The translations under genes and the position numbers were made by a program. Shown here piece after piece: positions 8,399 to 16,118 of a stretch of 16,118 bases of DNA; within the stretch, counting starts at the first letter, position 1, and each line of letters starts with the position of its first letter. The DNA is from Planctomycetaceae bacterium (GTDB lineage: Bacteria > Planctomycetota > Planctomycetia > Planctomycetales > Planctomycetaceae): the NCBI GenBank assembly GCA_947463775.1, contig CANHVD010000051.1, positions 1-16,118 of the forward strand. Reading direction: 5' to 3'. The notes under the pieces are model-generated. The model was given only the letters and a program-made list of their open reading frames with translations, made no database searches and was not told the DNA's origin.

Positions 8399-9085
8399 TC
8401 AGGCCTTCTTCATGATTCGCAGCAGCACACTTTGACCATCTCGCCCGGGAGTTGACCAGGCTGCGATCTGCTCCACTGAATGTTTCTTCAGCAGTCCATC
8501 GGCCGAGGCTAAGTTGCGTTCTTCGATCCATTTCGGCCCTTTGATCAGAAGCAGTTTTCCGGCCGCTCCCCAAAAAGGAATAAACCAGCCAATCATTTTT
8601 GCAATCGAAGCCACTGCTCGGGCCGTAACAAAATGAAAGCGGTTAGTTTTCAGAATCGATTCTGCTCGATCCGCATGAACTGGCACCGCCAGCCCCAGTG
8701 ACTTCACAATATCCTGCAGGGCCATGGCCTTCTTACCGACGGAATCGCACAACGTTACGCTGATGTCTGGCCGAAGAATGGCTAACGGAATTCCAGGCAC
8801 TCCTCCACCGGATCCCACGTCCAGAATTTTAGCCTTGGGCGGAATGTGTTTTGAAAGCTCCAGAGTATCCAGCAGGTCGCGAGTCACGAACATTTCCCAG
8901 TCGGTATGTCGTGTCAGGTTGAGCCGACTGTTCCAGTCCCACAACAAGCGACAATACTTCGCCAGTAAAACGGTCTGATCATCAGGAATGATCAGGCCAT
9001 GGGTCTGCAACACTGACAGCAGTTGTTGCAGATCAGCTTCGGGATTTGAGGATTCAACTACGTCGGGCACAGGAGATTCAGTCAA
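8399..9085 (-). CDS. rsmG: 16S rRNA (guanine(527)-N(7))-methyltransferase RsmG, 228 aa
   Basis: RsmG uses S-adenosylmethionine to methylate N7 of G527 in 16S rRNA within the small ribosomal subunit. The sequence shows the family layout: an N-terminal helix with LLWDWNSRLNLT (47-58), the SAM-binding loop ILDVGSGGGVPGIP (87-100), the acidic strand end LCDSVGKK (112-119), TARAVAS (154-160) and the LLIKGPK strand (179-185). Length is normal for the family. No ATG is available upstream of the conserved region: an in-frame TGA lies just before, so the start is probably the TTG at 9085, with a GTG five codons later as the alternative. In many bacteria rsmG sits with gidA or parAB; here it stands alone. 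Confidence 0.95.
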   Translation of the reverse strand: MTESPVPDVVESSNPEADLQQLLSVLQTHGLIIPDDQTVLLAKYCRLLWDWNSRLNLTRHTDWEMFVTRDLLDTLELSKHIPPKAKILDVGSGGGVPGIPLAILRPDISVTLCDSVGKKAMALQDIVKSLGLAVPVHADRAESILKTNRFHFVTARAVASIAKMIGWFIPFWGAAGKLLLIKGPKWIEERNLASADGLLKKHSVEQIAAWSTPGRDGQSVLLRIMKKA

Positions 9086-9177
9086 CCGAGTTCACTCGCT
9101 AAGGTTAAAGAAACAAACAGGTTACTCAAGAGTGCTGGCGCGATCCGTTGGTGAGTCGGGAACGCTGCCAACACATT

Positions 9178-9242
9178 GTTTAACGGCAAGCCGCAGGCGA
9201 CTGCGGATGCCAAAAACCGTCGCCTGCGGCTTGCCGTTAAAC
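9178..9242. repeat. Perfect 24-bp inverted repeat with a 17-base loop
   Basis: The arms at 9178-9201 and 9219-9242 are perfectly complementary; each begins or ends with the GTTTAAC motif and contains GCCGCAGGC or its complement, itself a small hairpin. The element lies between the start of rsmG and the stop of the isomerase gene. It could halt transcription coming out of the isomerase gene, but no T-run follows either arm. The length and symmetry suggest a dispersed palindromic repeat. The rest of the 9086-9300 gap shows no gene. Confidence 0.85.
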
Positions 9243-9300
9243 GAAATCTGAACTAACGCTTCCGTCTACTGACAGCTCGCGCTCTGCCACATCAAACCAT

Positions 9301-10242
9301 CTACACCAGGCCAAACACCTGATCCATTTCACCGGCGATGCGTTTCAGTTCAGCGGCATCTCCGCCGCCGACTTCGGCAGCACACCATCCGTAGAAGTTG
9401 ATTTCCTTCAGGGCTTTTCGCACATCGGCGTAATCAATATCGCCTTCAGAAATCCGAGCCCACTTGTCTTCAGCTCGGTTGTAGCCTTTGATGTCCAACT
9501 TGAAGACTCGCTTACCCAGTTGGCGAATCCAGTCGCCCATGCTGCCGTACTTCCAGTGGTTGCCGATGTCAAACTGCATCCCGACCCATGGTGAATTCAA
9601 CTCGTCAACAAACTTCACATACTTGTCAGCGTTCTGGGTATGATCGCCTTCGTGGTTGTAATGGAAATGATTCCACACGTTTTCAATCACGATCTGAATG
9701 CCCCATTGTGCCGCCACTGGAACTGCCTGAGCGATACTCTCGATTGATCGTTTCCAGATCTCCTCTTCTGAGCCATCCTTACCGTGGCCAACAACCAGCA
9801 GAACGGAATGACCACCAACAGCATGAGTATCCACGATGGCATTCTTCAGTGATTCCAATGCCTTCGCACGAACTTCCGGATTCGGATCTGTGTGGCGGAC
9901 GTCCCAGTGGGTTGAGTTTACCGTTCCGTCGACCGGCAAACCGCTCTCGGCAATCGCCTTTTTGGTCTCTTCAACATCCATGCCGGGAGCATTCATTTCG
10001 ATGCCCTCGAAGCCTGCCGCCTTTGCCGCTTTGAACTTGTCAGTCAGTGATCCCGGTACATTGACCATGCCAATCTTCAGCGTCTTCCACAAACGTCCCT
10101 TGAGTCCATCTTCAGCGACGGCCAGCGATGTGGAGATTGGATGCGCAAGTGCAGAAGCAGCTCCATTGACAACTGATCCGGCCGCCACAGCGACGGCGGA
10201 ACACTGCAGAAAATTTCGGCGTGAAAACAAGTCGGCATTCAT
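9301..10242 (-). CDS. Tat-exported sugar phosphate isomerase/epimerase-like protein (xylose isomerase-like TIM barrel), 313 aa
   Basis: I chose the ATG at 10242 because it opens a twin-arginine signal (SRRNFLQ at 7-13, then a hydrophobic run to ALA near 33); the open frame extends 139 codons further but that part looks non-coding. The mature part is an AP-endonuclease-2/xylose-isomerase-type barrel. Likely metal ligands are Glu187 (IVIENVW), Asp225 (QFDIGN) and Glu290 (AAEVGGG), with Asp250 (KLDIKG) and His145 (GGHSVLL) in the usual region. Proteins of this family isomerise or epimerise sugars or related keto compounds; the substrate is unknown. Export implies a periplasmic job, as for many planctomycete members. 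It is transcribed away from the DUF1501 gene. No good Shine-Dalgarno is visible. Confidence 0.9.
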   Translation of the reverse strand: MNADLFSRRNFLQCSAVAVAAGSVVNGAASALAHPISTSLAVAEDGLKGRLWKTLKIGMVNVPGSLTDKFKAAKAAGFEGIEMNAPGMDVEETKKAIAESGLPVDGTVNSTHWDVRHTDPNPEVRAKALESLKNAIVDTHAVGGHSVLLVVGHGKDGSEEEIWKRSIESIAQAVPVAAQWGIQIVIENVWNHFHYNHEGDHTQNADKYVKFVDELNSPWVGMQFDIGNHWKYGSMGDWIRQLGKRVFKLDIKGYNRAEDKWARISEGDIDYADVRKALKEINFYGWCAAEVGGGDAAELKRIAGEMDQVFGLV

Positions 10243-10573
10243 GGCGAAGTCTTTCAAGGAGGAGGGCAGATTGAGCAGGGAGATCATTGAAAAGTTGGTT
10301 GGCGGCTCTTGGTGTTTTCGTGGAAAACGGTTCACTCGTTCAAAACGGACGTCAATTTCGAGAGAACTAACCGTTCGAATCTGAGAGTTGCCTCCACGGA
10401 GAGAGTCCATGCTAGCCTCAATCGCCTGAAGTCGGTAGAGTCGAGACCACTGTTTCCGAAGCTGGTGGACATTTCCCCGGAGAACCGTCTTACCGCTGCG
10501 GAAAATCTGTCCTGATCCTGAATTCTGCGGAACGATCTGGCATCGATTCCGGTTTGACAGTCGGAGAACTCCC
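10243..10573. other. Divergent intergenic region, 331 bp, no gene seen
   Basis: This region separates the start codons of the isomerase and DUF1501 genes and should hold both promoters. I see no convincing ORF or tRNA. There is a 6-bp hairpin GTTTTC-GTG-GAAAAC (10314-10328) and a spaced inverted repeat AACGGTT/AACCGTT (10326-10332 and 10369-10375), which could be operator material but are short enough to be chance. No clear -35/-10 pair can be assigned. Confidence 0.6.
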
Positions 10574-12004
<1,431 letters not shown>

Positions 12005-12059
12005 GGGCTGTTTCTTTGGTGGAGGAGTTGATTCAACGCGATGAACCCGGTTCGGATAC

Positions 12060-12731
12060 TCAAACGGCGCCCAGTGTTCGTCTTAATTCACGCACCACTT
12101 CCAATAGCTTGTTTGAGGGATCGTGTGTCGATGCGATCCTGATCGTCGAATCCAGTAGTGATCGCTTCCGAATAAACCGTCGATTCCACATTGAAATCGT
12201 CAATTCAAGGAGCCGATGGATCTGTTCCGGCGTTGGTTGAGTCTCTTTCTGAAGCGACGCAAGTTCCTGCTCTTCATGATGACGTTGACGGCGGAGGTGT
12301 CGGCATCCCGGGCAGTGAACGCAGCAACTGTCGACAAAGAATCGCAACTCTTCGAACCAGTATTGCTGTTCCTTCGCGAAGAAGATGAACCAGCGTCGGC
12401 AATCTCGACAACGGCAAAGCACATCGAAGTATTCTGTTCGCGGAACGACAGAATAATTCTGCTTCGATTTATCAGCAGAGATTCGGGATGCTGGAAGGAT
12501 CCAGGCTGGCTGATACTGATAGATCCCAAACTTCGCGGCCCGAGACAACTTCTCGCCGCAGAATGCTGGTGCTTTTCCATAACGAGGATGAGCAACCAGT
12601 TCATCGACATCAGGGAGCAACTCTCTGGCGGCTTCGACGTCGAACTGGTTTTCCCAGCCCGGTGCCGGATACTTGTCTGGGAGTACGTTCGGCATTTGAA
12701 AGTTCGCTGCTTTACTTGAAGCCCAAGCCAC
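12060..12731 (-). CDS. Zinc-ribbon domain protein, up to 223 aa
   Basis: The central part (about 98-145) resembles the probable zinc-ribbon family with the pattern FDVLCRCRDCRRWF, then FAKEQQYWFEELRFF, then CPGC. The likely zinc ligands are Cys108/Cys111 and Cys140/Cys143, with extra cysteines at 106, 136 and 137. The C-terminal half (150-223) is charged and helical. I do not know its function; nucleic-acid or protein binding is possible. The start is unsure: the longest frame uses the GTG at 12731, and an ATG at 12695 (MPNVLPDKY) is the alternative. It lies 26 bp after the nucleotidyltransferase gene, so the two are probably co-transcribed behind metH. Confidence 0.78.
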   Translation of the reverse strand: MAWASSKAANFQMPNVLPDKYPAPGWENQFDVEAARELLPDVDELVAHPRYGKAPAFCGEKLSRAAKFGIYQYQPAWILPASRISADKSKQNYSVVPRTEYFDVLCRCRDCRRWFIFFAKEQQYWFEELRFFVDSCCVHCPGCRHLRRQRHHEEQELASLQKETQPTPEQIHRLLELTISMWNRRFIRKRSLLDSTIRIASTHDPSNKLLEVVRELRRTLGAV

Positions 12732-12757
12732 ATGGCGTGGCGAATTTTTCTGGCCGT

Positions 12758-13330
12758 CTACGACTCACCCTGAGCATTCTTGACCAGCTTGCGATAAATG
12801 TCGCGGACGGACTTGTGCAGGTATTTCGCAAAGGTGCCATCCAGCTTTCGAATCGCAATCAGCTCAACCACATCAGCGAAATCCTTATGCATTCGGCGAA
12901 CATTCTCGGCACCACAGGCAATTTTGATTTCGATCAGCCGCGACAGGCGAAGGACGGGAAGACCTTCAATCGTCTCGACATTCAGCTCTCCCGTTGGAGA
13001 AGGCAGCCGTACTTCTGAGTCCTTTCCGGCTCGATCACCTGTCATCAGAAACTGCACTGCGATACCGCCAGCAGTGCGAAACTCCTTGTTCACGCCATCC
13101 CATTGAAGACCAGCGGACTCAAGAATCTGCCGCACGTCATTCGCACGTTCGCGCTCGATAATCAAATCAACGTCGGTCGTGTTTCGCTGATAGCCATGGA
13201 GACAAACAGCAACACCGCCGCACACCGAATGAGGAATCTCCGCATCTGCCAGCACCTGATGGCAATAGGTCGCCGCCTGCCAGAGATTCTCGTTTCCCAA
13301 CATGGTGTAGATCTTTTCGGCTGTGGGCAT
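12758..13330 (-). CDS. Nucleotidyltransferase-fold protein (AbiEii/MNT-like), 190 aa
   Basis: The ATG at 13330 is favoured over the one at 13387 because AGGAG lies seven bases ahead and the longer form would overlap metH. The protein has the minimal nucleotidyltransferase signature: VCGGVAVCLHGYQRNTTDVDLI (36-57) with Gly38-Gly39 and the metal-binding pair Asp53 and Asp55. A C-terminal KIACGAENVRRMHKDFADVVELI stretch (136-158) is typical of this superfamily. Relatives include toxin-type and tRNA- or protein-modifying enzymes as well as housekeeping proteins of unknown role. The gene begins 16 bases after the metH stop and precedes the zinc-ribbon gene by 26 bp. No HEPN or antitoxin-like partner is visible, so a toxin-antitoxin role is not supported. 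Confidence 0.85.
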   Translation of the reverse strand: MPTAEKIYTMLGNENLWQAATYCHQVLADAEIPHSVCGGVAVCLHGYQRNTTDVDLIIERERANDVRQILESAGLQWDGVNKEFRTAGGIAVQFLMTGDRAGKDSEVRLPSPTGELNVETIEGLPVLRLSRLIEIKIACGAENVRRMHKDFADVVELIAIRKLDGTFAKYLHKSVRDIYRKLVKNAQGES

Positions 13331-13337
13331 AACCAAG

Positions 13338-13342
13338 CTCCT
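13338..13342 (-). promoter_or_regulatory. Ribosome binding site of the nucleotidyltransferase gene
   Basis: The minus strand reads AGGAG, seven bases before the ATG at 13330 and four bases after the metH stop codon. It decides the start and shows the gene is placed for translation from the metH transcript. Confidence 0.75.
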
Positions 13343-13346
13343 GATA

Positions 13347-16118
<2,772 letters not shown>

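Noticed and set aside
10554..10559. TTGACA matching a -35 box just before the DUF1501 gene.
   Set aside because: It lies only 14 bases before the start codon, so no -10 box and leader would fit.
12216..13018. Plus-strand open frames of 167 and 176 codons opposite the zinc-ribbon and nucleotidyltransferase genes.
   Set aside because: The minus-strand products show real motifs (paired CxxC, GG and DVD), whereas these show none.
12758..13330. A toxin-antitoxin or abortive infection module based on the AbiEii-like nucleotidyltransferase.
   Set aside because: The next gene is a zinc-ribbon protein and not an antitoxin or HEPN partner, and the gene is embedded behind metH, which fits a chromosomal role better than a defence island.

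Overview
The window looks like chromosomal DNA of a planctomycete. The evidence is the combination of an ECF sigma factor overlapping a membrane-anchored Ser/Thr kinase, a Tat-exported DUF1501 protein, a Tat-exported xylose-isomerase-like protein, a large secreted tandem alpha/beta hydrolase, and an HNVGN-type PAS histidine kinase. The moderate GC content, the loosely packed short operons and the dispersed palindromes agree with this. I cannot name a genus from the sequence alone.

Layout from left to right. 1-1221 (+) is the 3' part of a PAS sensor histidine kinase. It converges on two minus-strand genes: a secreted two-domain hydrolase (1284-3617) and, upstream of it, an FAD-linked sugar-lactone oxidase (3790-5223). 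A 150-bp divergent region with a strong inverted repeat leads into an ECF sigma factor (5374-5943), which overlaps a Ser/Thr kinase with about five membrane segments (5936-7564). This pair is the clearest regulatory module. Next come a small membrane protein (7623-8237) and rsmG (8399-9085), both on the minus strand. A 24-bp perfect inverted repeat lies between rsmG and a Tat-exported sugar isomerase/epimerase-like protein (9301-10242, minus). A 331-bp divergent intergenic region separates that gene from a Tat-exported DUF1501 protein (10574-12004, +). The right end is a tight minus-strand cluster: metH (13347 to the window edge, 5' end missing), a nucleotidyltransferase-fold protein (12758-13330) and a zinc-ribbon protein (12060-12731).

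The most unusual feature is inside metH. A 113-bp inverted doublet of REP-like hairpins, each preceded by GTAG, sits in frame in the activation domain and adds about 34 residues where the Escherichia coli protein has a four-residue link. It looks like a REPIN domesticated within, or tolerated by, an essential-type metabolic gene. Most other genes are ordinary for the phylum. I found no rRNA, tRNA, CRISPR array, insertion sequence or phage gene.
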